Shown here piece by piece: positions 8,240-18,010 of a stretch of 54,883 nt of DNA (its first letter is position 1; every line of letters begins with the position of its first letter). This DNA comes from Desulfococcaceae bacterium HSG9. Its GTDB lineage: Bacteria; Desulfobacterota; Desulfobacteria; Desulfobacterales; JAUCGF01. The notes under the pieces were generated by a model. It saw only the letters and a list, made by a program, of their open reading frames with translations, ran no database searches and was not told where the DNA came from. The stretch spans positions 1-54,883 of the forward strand of contig JAUCGF010000102.1 of the NCBI GenBank assembly GCA_030378005.1. The letters are read 5' to 3'. The position numbers and the translations under genes were made by a program.

Positions 8240-9189
8240 ATTATTGATAATAATTCTCTGTGTTTTTGCAAGTATTCCAACGTACGGATAATCCCTTTTC
8301 TAATTGTTTTTTTAGGTACCCAACCAATCCCTCGAATTTTCGAGCAATCCAGAAAAATAAAGGGGCTGTCGCCAATCCATCCCCGCTCTCCACCAGCATA
8401 AGTAAGGGTTGGTTTTAACCCTAAATATTCGGTAATCCAAGCAATGGAATCGTTTACTTCACAATATTCATCTGTCCCCAAATTAAACCGATTAACTTTA
8501 TCCTGAGCCTGATCAATTGCCAAGAGCATGGCATCAATACAATCCTGAACGTACAAATATGATTTTTTCTGATGACCATTACCCAGCACATATAATTTAT
8601 CAGGATTCTGAAGTAATTTTTTGTAAAAATCGAATACATGGCCGTGGGTATAGCGTTCACCCAGTATTGAGACAAATCGGAAAATCCAACTCTGGAAGGC
8701 GAAGCCCTCGCAATAGGCTTCGATCAATCCTTCACAAGCCAACTTTGAAGCGCCATAAAGTGAAGTCTGGACAGGGAAAGGGGCATTTTCAGGTGTAGGG
8801 AAAATTTCCGGTTCGCCATAAACAGAACCTGTTGATGAGAAGGCTATCTTTTTTATGTTGTTTTTCCTCATCGCCTCAAGAACATTGAAGGTTGCAATCG
8901 TGTTTTGTTCCAAATCTTTACGAGGATGTTCTGTGCCAAATCGAACATCAGCATTCGCTGCCAAATGGAACACGAAATCACACCCGGCCATTGCGTCGGT
9001 CAATTCACCAAGGTTGCCTATATCGTTTTGCACCAAAGTTAAATTAGCAGATGTCTTGGCGTTACTTAAAAAATACTCTAATCCGGTAGAAAAATTATCA
9101 TATATAACAACTTTATCTCCATTGTTTAAAAGACGATCAACTAAGTTGCTACCTATAAAACCAGCTCCTCCAGTTAAAAAATACCGCAT
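8236..9189 (-). CDS. NAD-dependent nucleotide-sugar epimerase/dehydratase
   Basis: Extended SDR of the UDP-glucose 4-epimerase-like group: TGGAGFIGS at the N-terminus, YGASK as the catalytic Y-x3-K, and a SSTGSVYG segment supplying the catalytic Ser/Thr. It should epimerise, dehydrate or reduce a nucleotide sugar. The frame is open to a GTG four codons upstream, but the ATG at 9189 is preferred because a GTGAGAGA Shine-Dalgarno-like stretch lies just before it and the protein then starts at MRYFLTGG. The stop overlaps the start of the methyltransferase gene. Confidence 0.85.
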   Translation of the reverse strand: MRYFLTGGAGFIGSNLVDRLLNNGDKVVIYDNFSTGLEYFLSNAKTSANLTLVQNDIGNLGELTDAMAGCDFVFHLAANADVRFGTEHPRKDLEQNTIATFNVLEAMRKNNIKKIAFSSTGSVYGEPEIFPTPENAPFPVQTSLYGASKLACEGLIEAYCEGFAFQSWIFRFVSILGERYTHGHVFDFYKKLLQNPDKLYVLGNGHQKKSYLYVQDCIDAMLLAIDQAQDKVNRFNLGTDEYCEVNDSIAWITEYLGLKPTLTYAGGERGWIGDSPFIFLDCSKIRGIGWVPKKTIRKGIIRTLEYLQKHRELLSII

Positions 9190-9213
9190 AAATTCTCTCA
9201 CAAATGTTAAGGG

Positions 9214-10101
9214 TTAATAAGGTTTACGGCATGTCATCAGGCACCGAACGCCAAATGGGTAAGCAATATGTTTTCCTAGCTGAAGCTCAATATTGATGAT
9301 AGTTCGGAATAAAAAATTGTTCTGAGTTTGGCGAATATTTTTTTCGATAATCTTTTTTTGCTCAATAGCACTTTTTCTCATAAAGAGTTGATCGCGTTTT
9401 TTAACCAAAACAAATATGGGATACAATAAAAACCCAAGGTGCGATTGACGAATTATGTTAAAGCCAGCACCAATTGCAAGTTGTTTTAATCCTTTATTAC
9501 TATATCTTCTATAGTGCAACAGATATTGATCATAAAGGCTATACAGCGATGGGCCTGAAGGGACTTCCAATATTAATATGCCACCGGGTTTTAAAATTCT
9601 TCGAACTTGAAGAAGAGCTTCAGCATCATTTTCTATATGCTCGAGTACATTCAACATCACTACGGCATCCGTACTTTGATCAGGCAAAGGGCAATTAAGC
9701 AGATCAAACTGTATAATTGGAGTTTCAATTAAATCGTTAGCTAAATTTTCCAGATAATCGCCGATACAATCAGAACCAATAATAAATGAATTTTGAAAAC
9801 GTTCTCTTAGAGAACGCAACATAATTCCTGATGAACAGCCAATCTCTAATATTACCGGAGATTGCCCTTCCAGATTTTCCTCTAATTGTTCAATTGTAAT
9901 TGAACGTGAAGCCATGTTGATAGGATGATTACCCCTGTCATCGGCTTCATGAAAAATTGTCAGATTACCATCCCATCCTTTAGAATTGGCATTATATTTC
10001 AGTACAGTTACCGGCCTCCCATTTACAAGAAAACCATCCCCCATCCATATAGGTGATGAACCACCACCTTTTAAAGGAGGAAAATCGTAAGCGTGTTTCA
10101 A
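9214..10101 (-). CDS. Class I SAM-dependent methyltransferase
   Basis: 295-residue methyltransferase with motif I ILEIGCSSG, an acidic mid-domain segment (NVLEHIEND) and the post-motif PGGILILEVPSG typical of Methyltransf_11/23 proteins. The start codon is TTG: TTGA overlaps the stop of the upstream GT2 gene, and an AAGGTG ribosome-binding site lies six bases before it. The family transfers methyl from SAM. The likely acceptor is a sugar on the glycan or its lipid carrier, but this is inferred from position only. An internal ATG at codon 20 is the alternative start. Confidence 0.8.
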   Translation of the reverse strand: MKHAYDFPPLKGGGSSPIWMGDGFLVNGRPVTVLKYNANSKGWDGNLTIFHEADDRGNHPINMASRSITIEQLEENLEGQSPVILEIGCSSGIMLRSLRERFQNSFIIGSDCIGDYLENLANDLIETPIIQFDLLNCPLPDQSTDAVVMLNVLEHIENDAEALLQVRRILKPGGILILEVPSGPSLYSLYDQYLLHYRRYSNKGLKQLAIGAGFNIIRQSHLGFLLYPIFVLVKKRDQLFMRKSAIEQKKIIEKNIRQTQNNFLFRTIINIELQLGKHIAYPFGVRCLMTCRKPY

Positions 10102-11048
10102 AAATTCACCTTCTTTTCTATAATATACATAGGTCGATGTTTAACCTCATCGTAAATTCGACCAATATATTCACCTATTAATCCAAGAGATAAAAGTTGT
10201 ACACCTGCAAAAAAGGTAACCACAAGCACGGTAGTTGATAGCCCCGGTGTCAGATTCATCCCTATTACTTTTTGAAATACATACCATGCCCCTAAAAAAA
10301 AGCTGAATCCGGCTGCCATAGCTCCTGCAAGCGACATCAATTGCAACGGCCTGCTGCTAAAACCAACTAAGCCGTTAAATCCGATTTTCAACGATCCGGT
10401 AAATCTGTTATATTTTCCCCAGCCGAATGCCCTTTCGTCCCGGTCGTACTCAACAAAGGTCTGCCGAAAACCCACATAAGCCACCATTCCCCGGAGAAAG
10501 CCGTGTGTTTCACTCAACCGGCGCAATTCTTCAACAACTTTCCGGCTCATAATCCGAAAGTCACCGGTGTTACGGGGTATCTGGACATCTGCAAGTTTAT
10601 TAATGGCATAATACCCAACTGCCGCTATAATCCTTTTAAATAGCGTTTCCCCATTGCGGGAGCGGCGTTTGGCATAAACGACTTCGTATCCTTCTAATAG
10701 TTTTGCATACATATCTTTGATGAGTTCTGGAGGATCCTGTAAATCAACGTCAATCACAACACAATTGTTTCCTTGGCACATCAATATTCCGGCCATGGTG
10801 GCGGCAGGCTGGCCGAAACGTCTGGAAAACACAATTAACTTGATGTTTGAGTTACGATTAATTTCATCGATAATGACTTCTTTTGTACAATCAGGAGAAG
10901 GATCAAGACAAAAAATAATTTCGTAGGGATCCGTTATAGATCGAAGGGTTTTTTCCATTCTTTCAAGAAATGGGCGGATGTTGTTTTCTTCTTTGTAAAC
11001 CGGCACGATAATTGATATATCTATTTTTTCATTACTTTTATTTTGCAT
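10098..11048 (-). CDS. Polyprenyl-phosphate glycosyltransferase, GT2 (GtrB/DPM1-like)
   Basis: 316-residue GT2 with the N-terminal nucleotide-sugar fold (SIIVPVYKEENNI), the metal-binding VVIDVDLQDPPE segment (around D100 and D102) and two hydrophobic C-terminal segments (about residues 235-260 and 270-295). This is the architecture of GtrB/DPM1-like enzymes that load a hexose onto undecaprenyl phosphate. The product is normally flipped and used by an integral-membrane GT-C enzyme. Two candidate GT-C proteins are encoded immediately upstream (11107-13809 and 13988-16723), which supports a common Und-P-sugar pathway. Their pairing is inferred. Confidence 0.87.
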   Translation of the reverse strand: MQNKSNEKIDISIIVPVYKEENNIRPFLERMEKTLRSITDPYEIIFCLDPSPDCTKEVIIDEINRNSNIKLIVFSRRFGQPAATMAGILMCQGNNCVVIDVDLQDPPELIKDMYAKLLEGYEVVYAKRRSRNGETLFKRIIAAVGYYAINKLADVQIPRNTGDFRIMSRKVVEELRRLSETHGFLRGMVAYVGFRQTFVEYDRDERAFGWGKYNRFTGSLKIGFNGLVGFSSRPLQLMSLAGAMAAGFSFFLGAWYVFQKVIGMNLTPGLSTTVLVVTFFAGVQLLSLGLIGEYIGRIYDEVKHRPMYIIEKKVNF

Positions 11049-11106
11049 GTTCTTCTCAATTTTATATCTATGCTTGTTTCAATGATTGTTAATCAAGTTT
11101 GAATTT

Positions 11107-13809
11107 TTACTCGTTTGACTCTGAAAATCTAACTTCAATCCCCCTTACTCCGATAAGTAAAGGATAAGTATCACCATTAGGCTGCACATTAACGGTCGAT
11201 TTATCAAAAGCTCGCATAATGATTCGATTTATCCCCCTTTCTACGGGAAAGGATATAGTTTGAGGTTCTTCTTTTAAGATGGACACTTCTGACTTAAATC
11301 CGCTGTCAGCCATTATCAACAATAGACCCTTTGATTTCTCATATCTATTGGCATATATGAAAAAATCAGCCTGAATAGCTGCCATACCCTTAACTGTTGA
11401 TTTTAAATGAATTTCTGTATCAACATCGCCAGCCCAAAAATAAAGTTTGCCATTTAATATTCCAAGACCATTGGGACTTTGAATGTCACTAATGTATATT
11501 TCATGAGTCAATTGCATCACATCTAACTCGTTTAAATTGAAATAAAATGACGATTCTTCTTGGCCAAAAATCTGTAGAGAAACCATATTGAGCCCTTTTT
11601 TTATTGCGATAGCCATTTTATTAGCTGGAACAGTAAATAAGCGTTTGTCAACATCAGTCACCTCCTTAGAATGGCGTATAATTTTCAATAAGGAAGGCAT
11701 AGCTGAATCATTAGAAAAATCTCCTTGAAAGATTAAAACGCCATCCTTTGGTGAAAAAAGCCACAAAACAGTTTTATTTTTACTAAACTTTAGCACCGGC
11801 AACCCTTGTTCATTTTTCTCAACCTTATTTTTGCTGCTGACTCTGAGTAAAAAAGGATTTTGTCCAAAAGTCGGTTTAGGTTTTAAAAGTAAAAGGCCGG
11901 CGGGATTTTCGGAAAGTATCGAATAATTCGCCTCTTGATAATTCCACCAAGACTCTTTTTCCACAATCAAGTAACTAGGAAGTGGAGTATCTGATAAATT
12001 TGATATTTCCGCCAAACTGTGACGGTCATAAATATCCATCCCATACAGGTTAATCAGCTTTATATCCCTCCCATAGATGAATGCGAGATATGTTGCAACC
12101 CAAATGTCCGGAATTGCAACCCATACTGTTTTAGCCTGATTCTGGCTTAAAATACTGGAAAAGGATGCAAGATCAATATTTGGGTCGGACACGGGCCATT
12201 GACTGGTTGCATGTTGCGGATTTTCTGGAAGCAAATAAGTTTTCCCAGTTGGAGATTCCCATATATGATAAACGCCAAAAAAGCACTGGGTAAATAACCA
12301 TGTTAATACTCCATACTTAACGAGGCGGATTAATAATGTATTTGCCGACCATGTTGGTGTTGCGACCTTCGATAAGCAAGGCAAAATAGCGACAACTGTG
12401 ATCATAAGAAAAGGATATCCCATAGATAATCCTTTGACAGCTTGCCACCGCCCTCCAATAGACATAAGATACACAAATTGTATTAAAGCCGCAGATGCAA
12501 AGGAAGTTACACTTAGAAGTGCGAAAGACGTTTTCTTTGTAGTAAGAGAGAAACTGATTGAATAGAGCATTACTAAAGAAAGTAAAATACTCAAAGCAAA
12601 TGAAAATGTTTTTATTTGAGGATAAAGAGATACGATTTTAAACAGAGAAAGAAAAGACATCCCCCAAGCACCAACCCATCCATTGTTGTCAAATATAAAG
12701 CCAAAAACGTGCTTTTCCCACCCATGATTTTGTGAAATTGCAAAATCAATTTGACGAAATAAAAAGTTACTAAGATGATAAATATCTGGGATAGTCAAAC
12801 TGACACCTACAAGCACCGCTATCAGATAGCCGAGCATTGTGGAAAGAGATAGAGAACGGCGGAAGTATAACACTCCGATGAAAATGCCTGCTCCTAAAAC
12901 CGTCATCGGTACAACCTCTTGATAACTAAAAAACAAAGCGGCTAGTATGACAGAAAGCAAAAAAAAATTGCCTTTTGTAGATAGTGGGTCACTTTTTACC
13001 GTAATAGTGATAAACCATCCTATTAACATTATCAGAGGTATGCTGCTAATTTGTGACATTGCGCGCGTATCTAAAATTATCACAGCCCAAAAACCTGTAC
13101 TGATTGCAATGGCAACTAACATGCAAATATAAGTAGGCAAGCGAGTGTCAGATGCTAATAGAAACGCAGGTCCAAAGGTTATGATAAAAAATAGAACAGT
13201 AAAACCCCAATCAAAATGGATAATCGGTATACTGGCAATTCTTGCTGCCCAACCCAAGGACACAGCAGTAGCCCAACGATTTCCCATCAACGTCTGTGCT
13301 AAGTTGTATGCAGGGTGTTTATCAAGTAAAGCCTTGTCATCAGCTGACAAACACCAAGAATACGGCTCTTGATCCAAGCACTCAGCTAATGCAACGTAAC
13401 TGATATTATCCCAATTATTACCTCTGAGTACAGTGTAAGATTTGCCGCCGACTATCATTGGCAGAACAAGTATTGAGATTGTGATAATTAAACCCGAGAT
13501 AAAAATCAGCATCAAACGTTTATCTTCATTATTTAACCTTATCTTCCTGAACTGGGTCGCGGATAAACCCAACACGAAGCTAATACCTACACTTATCAAT
13601 AACCAAGGAAAAGCCCAGCGCACAACCGGAATATCAAGTTTTATCAGGTAAACACCGACAATAGTGGTAAAAGCAAAACCTAGTGTTGGTGAAATAGCTA
13701 CAGCAGTGGAAAAGCGTTGCTCATTGGAAAGCAAAATTAATGCCGGTCCAATTCCGATAGCTGATAATACAAAAAAAACAACTAATATCCCATAAACAAT
13801 ATCAAGCAT
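11107..13809 (-). CDS. Giant polytopic membrane protein, candidate GT-C glycosyltransferase (paralog 1)
   Basis: 900 residues. Roughly residues 1-510 are a dozen or more hydrophobic helices, and the rest is a soluble, beta-rich region with no recognised domain. The large loop after the first helices contains NNWDNISYVALA, with Asp134 where GT-C enzymes carry their catalytic acidic residue. A DKALLDKHP segment follows. These segments are strongly conserved in the tandem paralog at 13988-16723. No family name is claimed from sequence alone. The GT-C call rests on topology, the loop Asp and the adjacent GtrB-like GT2. It could instead be a polymerase-type or acyl-modifying membrane protein. The start has only a weak ribosome-binding site (AAAGG about 12 bases upstream). 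Confidence 0.6.
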   Translation of the reverse strand: MLDIVYGILVVFFVLSAIGIGPALILLSNEQRFSTAVAISPTLGFAFTTIVGVYLIKLDIPVVRWAFPWLLISVGISFVLGLSATQFRKIRLNNEDKRLMLIFISGLIITISILVLPMIVGGKSYTVLRGNNWDNISYVALAECLDQEPYSWCLSADDKALLDKHPAYNLAQTLMGNRWATAVSLGWAARIASIPIIHFDWGFTVLFFIITFGPAFLLASDTRLPTYICMLVAIAISTGFWAVIILDTRAMSQISSIPLIMLIGWFITITVKSDPLSTKGNFFLLSVILAALFFSYQEVVPMTVLGAGIFIGVLYFRRSLSLSTMLGYLIAVLVGVSLTIPDIYHLSNFLFRQIDFAISQNHGWEKHVFGFIFDNNGWVGAWGMSFLSLFKIVSLYPQIKTFSFALSILLSLVMLYSISFSLTTKKTSFALLSVTSFASAALIQFVYLMSIGGRWQAVKGLSMGYPFLMITVVAILPCLSKVATPTWSANTLLIRLVKYGVLTWLFTQCFFGVYHIWESPTGKTYLLPENPQHATSQWPVSDPNIDLASFSSILSQNQAKTVWVAIPDIWVATYLAFIYGRDIKLINLYGMDIYDRHSLAEISNLSDTPLPSYLIVEKESWWNYQEANYSILSENPAGLLLLKPKPTFGQNPFLLRVSSKNKVEKNEQGLPVLKFSKNKTVLWLFSPKDGVLIFQGDFSNDSAMPSLLKIIRHSKEVTDVDKRLFTVPANKMAIAIKKGLNMVSLQIFGQEESSFYFNLNELDVMQLTHEIYISDIQSPNGLGILNGKLYFWAGDVDTEIHLKSTVKGMAAIQADFFIYANRYEKSKGLLLIMADSGFKSEVSILKEEPQTISFPVERGINRIIMRAFDKSTVNVQPNGDTYPLLIGVRGIEVRFSESNE

Positions 13810-13987
13810 AAATGATAAGTACCTTTTTCAAAGTCCGTTCGGTTCATTGCGGATTAGTCAGAAAAACAACAAATCGGATCATTTTTTTAATGGCAAAGTT
13901 GATTAAGGATTATAAGGCCTTTTTAAAAATATTATGATCTAACCAGACATAACCAATTGTTTTTGTTATATATAAAAATTTTAACCA
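13810..13987. other. 178-bp gap between the two membrane-protein paralogs
   Basis: AT-rich spacer with no hairpin plus T-run, no repeat and no good promoter match seen. The two paralogs may be co-transcribed. Confidence 0.4.
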
Positions 13988-16723
13988 TTAATTGGAATTG
14001 TTATCATTCATTGAATTGTTCAATTTAACCACCATCCCCTTAACGCCAACTAACAACGGACGTGTATCGCCGTTAGGATGCACATCAACAGTCGGCTTGT
14101 CAAGCGGGCGTAAAATAATTCTATTTTCTCCTTTTCTAACAGGAAAAGGTATCGCTAGATGCCCATTTTTTAATATGACAATCTCCGATTCATAATCTCT
14201 ATCGGTCAATACTAAAAGGCGACGGTACGGTTTTTCCGGCAAGCTAGGCCCCCCAAAAAACTCAGCACTTATTTCTGCCGTGCCATGAATGGACGATAGT
14301 AAACGTATTTCTGTATCACCTTTGCCGATCCAAAAAAAAGGTTCACCTTCCACTGTTTCGAGTCCGTTGTGATTTTGGATTTTATACACCATTATCAATT
14401 TTGCGAATGACTCAGTTTTTTCGGAAACCTCTAACTCTTTCAAACCAAGAACCAGCGGACTTTTTTCATTTCCCAAAACCTTCAGCTCAATCTGATTTAA
14501 GCCTTTTTTTACACCGATTGACACTTTTGTTGTGTTAGTCTCAACAAGAAAATAGCGTTCATATATATCACTCATTTTTTTAGAATTGCGAGTAATAAGC
14601 AATTTACGAGGCATGATCGGATTCTCAAAAAAATCCACATGAAATATTAGCTCACCATTCCTTGGAGAATATAGCGACATCAAAGTCTGATATTTTCCAA
14701 GCCTCAACCTTGGCACCCTCTGAGTATCGTGCTCAATCTTATCCGTTCTGTTAATTCTTAGCAAAACAGGTTTTTGCCAAAAGATAGGTTCAGGTTTCAG
14801 AAGCAACAACCCGGCAGCATTCTCAGCAATTACGGAAATAGCTGTTTTCTGATAATTCCACCAGGACTGCTTATCTACAATCATATAATCCGGAAGCGGA
14901 GGGTTGGATAGATTTGAGAATATTGCACGGCTTTGTAAATCAAAATGACTCATGCCATATAAGTTAATCAACTTCAAATCCCATCCAAAGAATAATGCCA
15001 AATATTCTGCAACCCAAATATCCGGTACAGCCAGCCACATTGTTTTATGATGTGTTTGGCTTAAAACACTTGAGAAAGATGCCATCTCTAACTTCGAATA
15101 GTCTGACTGAGGTGAGCGTTGCAACTTCTTATATGGCTCATCCGGATTAAAATAGATTTTTCCAGACGGAGCTTCAAAGATATGATATACACCAAAAAGA
15201 CATTGAATAGCTATCCAGATCAATACACCAAATTTAATGATACTGATAAGCAACCGCTCTCTATACCATTTGTGTTTTGTCACATCTGCTAAGTAAGGCC
15301 AAATGGAAACAACAGTTAGTATCAGAAAAGGATAGCCATAAGACAGTCCTTTAGCAGCTTGCCACCGCCCCCCAATAGAAAGCAGATACACAAATTGTGC
15401 CAATGCCGCAAAAGCAAAGGATGATATGCTGAGATTAGTGATAGGCGCTTGTTTTTTAGTAAAAGAAAAACTTATTGAGTAGAGCATTATAAATGTAAGT
15501 AAAATACTCAAAGCCTTGATTAAATAGTGAGAAAGGATACTTTTAGTTGACATCAGAAAAGACATCCCCCAAGCACCAACCCATGCATCTTTGTTGAATA
15601 AAAATGGAAACCAATCGGTTTCCCAATCCTTAAGATTTTGCGAATTTGCAGAATTAACTTGTGCAAAAAGAAAGTCTTTTAAATGGTAAAAGTCTGGCAA
15701 TAGAAATATAATACCTAAAACTACCGCTAACAGATACCCTATTATCCCGGATACAGTCAGATAATTTCGCAAGTACAATACTCCGCAAAACACTCCTATT
15801 CCCATGGCCGCCATTGGTATAATCTCCGCATAGCTAATAAACAGCGCAGCCAGCGTGACAGAAAGCAACAATATGTTTCCTTTTACCATGAATGGTTTGT
15901 TTTTTGCGGTTGTCGTAATCAGCCATCCTATCAACATTATCAGGGGGATACTGCTAATTTGCGACATGGCGCGCATATCCAAAATAATTGTACCCCAGAA
16001 ACCCGTGGTTATTATAAGAGCAATGAATATAGCTAAGACGGGGCTGATGCGCATGTCTGATGCCAAAAGAAATGCCGGGCCGAAGGCTATGATAAAAAAT
16101 AACAGGGTAAAGCCCCAATCAAAACGAATAAGCGGTATATTAGCAATCCTCGCAGACCAACCCATGGTGGCTGAAATAGACCAGCGATTCGACATCAAAT
16201 CTCGTGCCATAATATATAGAGGATGTTTATCAAGTAATGCCTTATCGCTTGCACGCAAGCCCCAGGTATAAGGCTCATGATCTAGGTATCCTGCTAAGGC
16301 AACGTAGTCAATACTATCCCATATATTCGTTCTGAGTACAGAGACAGAGTAGGCAGCCCCTCCTTTTATCATTGGAAGAACAATCATTAAGATCGCGCCA
16401 ATCAATCCTAACATATAAATCAGCAGCCAACGTTTCTCTATTAAATCCAACCTTATCTTCTCTAATCGGAAAGCTGTTATACTTAACACCAGACTGACGC
16501 CAACACTTATTATTAACCAGGGGTAAGCCCACTTTATAACCGGAATATCGAGTTTTATCAGATAGATTCCAGCAATGGTCGTAAAAACAAAACCTAATGT
16601 TGGCGCAATTACTATTGCCTTAGAAAGGCGTTGGTCATCGGTGAGCAGAATTAATGTAGGCCCGATACCAATAGCTGTTAAGACAAAAAAATTAATCAAT
16701 ATCGCATAAACAACATCAAACAT
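13988..16723 (-). CDS. Giant polytopic membrane protein, candidate GT-C glycosyltransferase (paralog 2)
   Basis: 911-residue tandem paralog of the 900-residue protein downstream, colinear over its whole length. It shares the opening helices (IGIGP...LILL), the loop signature with Asp136 in NIWDSIDYVALA, the DKALLDKHP segment, the hydrophobic core and a soluble C-terminal half including an SWWNYQ segment and HPNGDTRPLLVG near the end. Divergence is spread evenly, with many conservative changes in the helices. This points to an old duplication with both copies under selection, perhaps for different acceptor or donor positions. The ATG is preceded by TAAGGT at good spacing. The function is inferred as for paralog 1. 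Confidence 0.6.
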   Translation of the reverse strand: MFDVVYAILINFFVLTAIGIGPTLILLTDDQRLSKAIVIAPTLGFVFTTIAGIYLIKLDIPVIKWAYPWLIISVGVSLVLSITAFRLEKIRLDLIEKRWLLIYMLGLIGAILMIVLPMIKGGAAYSVSVLRTNIWDSIDYVALAGYLDHEPYTWGLRASDKALLDKHPLYIMARDLMSNRWSISATMGWSARIANIPLIRFDWGFTLLFFIIAFGPAFLLASDMRISPVLAIFIALIITTGFWGTIILDMRAMSQISSIPLIMLIGWLITTTAKNKPFMVKGNILLLSVTLAALFISYAEIIPMAAMGIGVFCGVLYLRNYLTVSGIIGYLLAVVLGIIFLLPDFYHLKDFLFAQVNSANSQNLKDWETDWFPFLFNKDAWVGAWGMSFLMSTKSILSHYLIKALSILLTFIMLYSISFSFTKKQAPITNLSISSFAFAALAQFVYLLSIGGRWQAAKGLSYGYPFLILTVVSIWPYLADVTKHKWYRERLLISIIKFGVLIWIAIQCLFGVYHIFEAPSGKIYFNPDEPYKKLQRSPQSDYSKLEMASFSSVLSQTHHKTMWLAVPDIWVAEYLALFFGWDLKLINLYGMSHFDLQSRAIFSNLSNPPLPDYMIVDKQSWWNYQKTAISVIAENAAGLLLLKPEPIFWQKPVLLRINRTDKIEHDTQRVPRLRLGKYQTLMSLYSPRNGELIFHVDFFENPIMPRKLLITRNSKKMSDIYERYFLVETNTTKVSIGVKKGLNQIELKVLGNEKSPLVLGLKELEVSEKTESFAKLIMVYKIQNHNGLETVEGEPFFWIGKGDTEIRLLSSIHGTAEISAEFFGGPSLPEKPYRRLLVLTDRDYESEIVILKNGHLAIPFPVRKGENRIILRPLDKPTVDVHPNGDTRPLLVGVKGMVVKLNNSMNDNNSN

Positions 16724-16765
16724 AAATATACCTTACGGAAAACTTTTGATATTTAATAATTGAAT

Positions 16766-18004
16766 TCACAACGATTCCGTATAAAAAATTTCATCCAGCA
16801 GTTTGTAAACCCGTGATTCCTCAAAATATTGTAAAAAAAATTGCTTCCCAATGGCTGATATTTCGTTATAATAATTACGCTCAGAAACAAGTTTGTTAAT
16901 TAATTTGGCAAATTTTTGCGGTGTATCGGCCACAAGACACCCATTGTTGACCTTAGCAGGAAGACCGATAACCCCTTTGCTTGTTGAAACAACAGGCAAT
17001 CCATAAGCTAATGCTTCAACCACTTTAATTTTCATTCCTGTTCCTCCGAGAAGAGGACAAATCGAAATTTTTGACTCTTGATAAATTTCATCTAAACTTT
17101 CAGCATAAGATAAGAGCGTGACATTATCGAATTGATCGACATGTTCTGAAACTTTCCCGACAATTAACATGCTAATGGAATCATCAAGCAAAGGATACAC
17201 ATGCTCAAAAAACCATTTAATCCCTTTTATATTATGTGGATTATCATGCCCTATGAATAAAATATCATATTTAGGTACTGAATTAGATAGAAATTCTTTT
17301 TTTTTATTTTCTAAAAATGAGATGAGAAAATATTTAATATGTGCTGCAAATTGATAAAAAAGAGACCTTTGCCGAAAATTACTCATGATATCTTTTTTTT
17401 CCATAAAAAATGGTGCGTAGTAAAAATCCGGATGTAACGCAAATTGAGAAAAAAAATACCTTTCCTCTTCAGAAATACACAAGACCTTATCAAAAAGGTT
17501 AACACGTCTTATTTCTTCTTCTATCAATTTACCGATATTCACCTTTCCTTCTGAAACATCAAACAGATTCAAAGTGATGAAATCTGATAAGTCCAAAATA
17601 GTAATGCTATCATGGATAATTGATGATTCAATTAAACTTGCCCAATATACATAACTTATTAAAATATAATCATAATGAGTTTCATTTAGAATTTCTTTAA
17701 ATTGATCCTGCATGCTTTTAAAAGCAAAATCCGGGAGTTCATCAAGCCTTTTTTTATCTATTCCATTTCGTTTTTCTCGCTCTTGTTGGCCTTTTCTGAA
17801 ATCGTAAAAGAAAGTTTTATTTAACAAATTTTCCTGATGAAGATTCTGATTTTCCCAATTGCTTTCAAAATTTTTCAATGCAAACAGATCAATTTTAAAA
17901 TTTCTATCTTTAAAATACTTCATCAATTCATAAAAACGTGCACGTATTCCGCTAGTGTGTTTAAAAAAATTATGTGGAAAAACTACTAAAATATTTTTCC
18001 TCAT
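16766..18004 (-). CDS. GT4-type glycosyltransferase
   Basis: 412-residue GT-B fold glycosyltransferase. The C-terminal half holds the donor-binding signature GGTGMKIKVVEALAYGLP, where a glutamate pair frames the nucleotide-sugar site, followed by VVSTSKGVIGL. The N-terminal half shows the VFPHNFFKHTSG-type opening of acceptor domains. Such enzymes are cytoplasmic retaining transferases that extend the glycan. The start follows a GGAGAG ribosome-binding site, 6 bp after the stop of the GT2 gene at 18011. Donor and acceptor are unknown. Confidence 0.8.
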   Translation of the reverse strand: MRKNILVVFPHNFFKHTSGIRARFYELMKYFKDRNFKIDLFALKNFESNWENQNLHQENLLNKTFFYDFRKGQQEREKRNGIDKKRLDELPDFAFKSMQDQFKEILNETHYDYILISYVYWASLIESSIIHDSITILDLSDFITLNLFDVSEGKVNIGKLIEEEIRRVNLFDKVLCISEEERYFFSQFALHPDFYYAPFFMEKKDIMSNFRQRSLFYQFAAHIKYFLISFLENKKKEFLSNSVPKYDILFIGHDNPHNIKGIKWFFEHVYPLLDDSISMLIVGKVSEHVDQFDNVTLLSYAESLDEIYQESKISICPLLGGTGMKIKVVEALAYGLPVVSTSKGVIGLPAKVNNGCLVADTPQKFAKLINKLVSERNYYNEISAIGKQFFLQYFEESRVYKLLDEIFYTESL

Positions 18005-18010
18005 TTTTGG

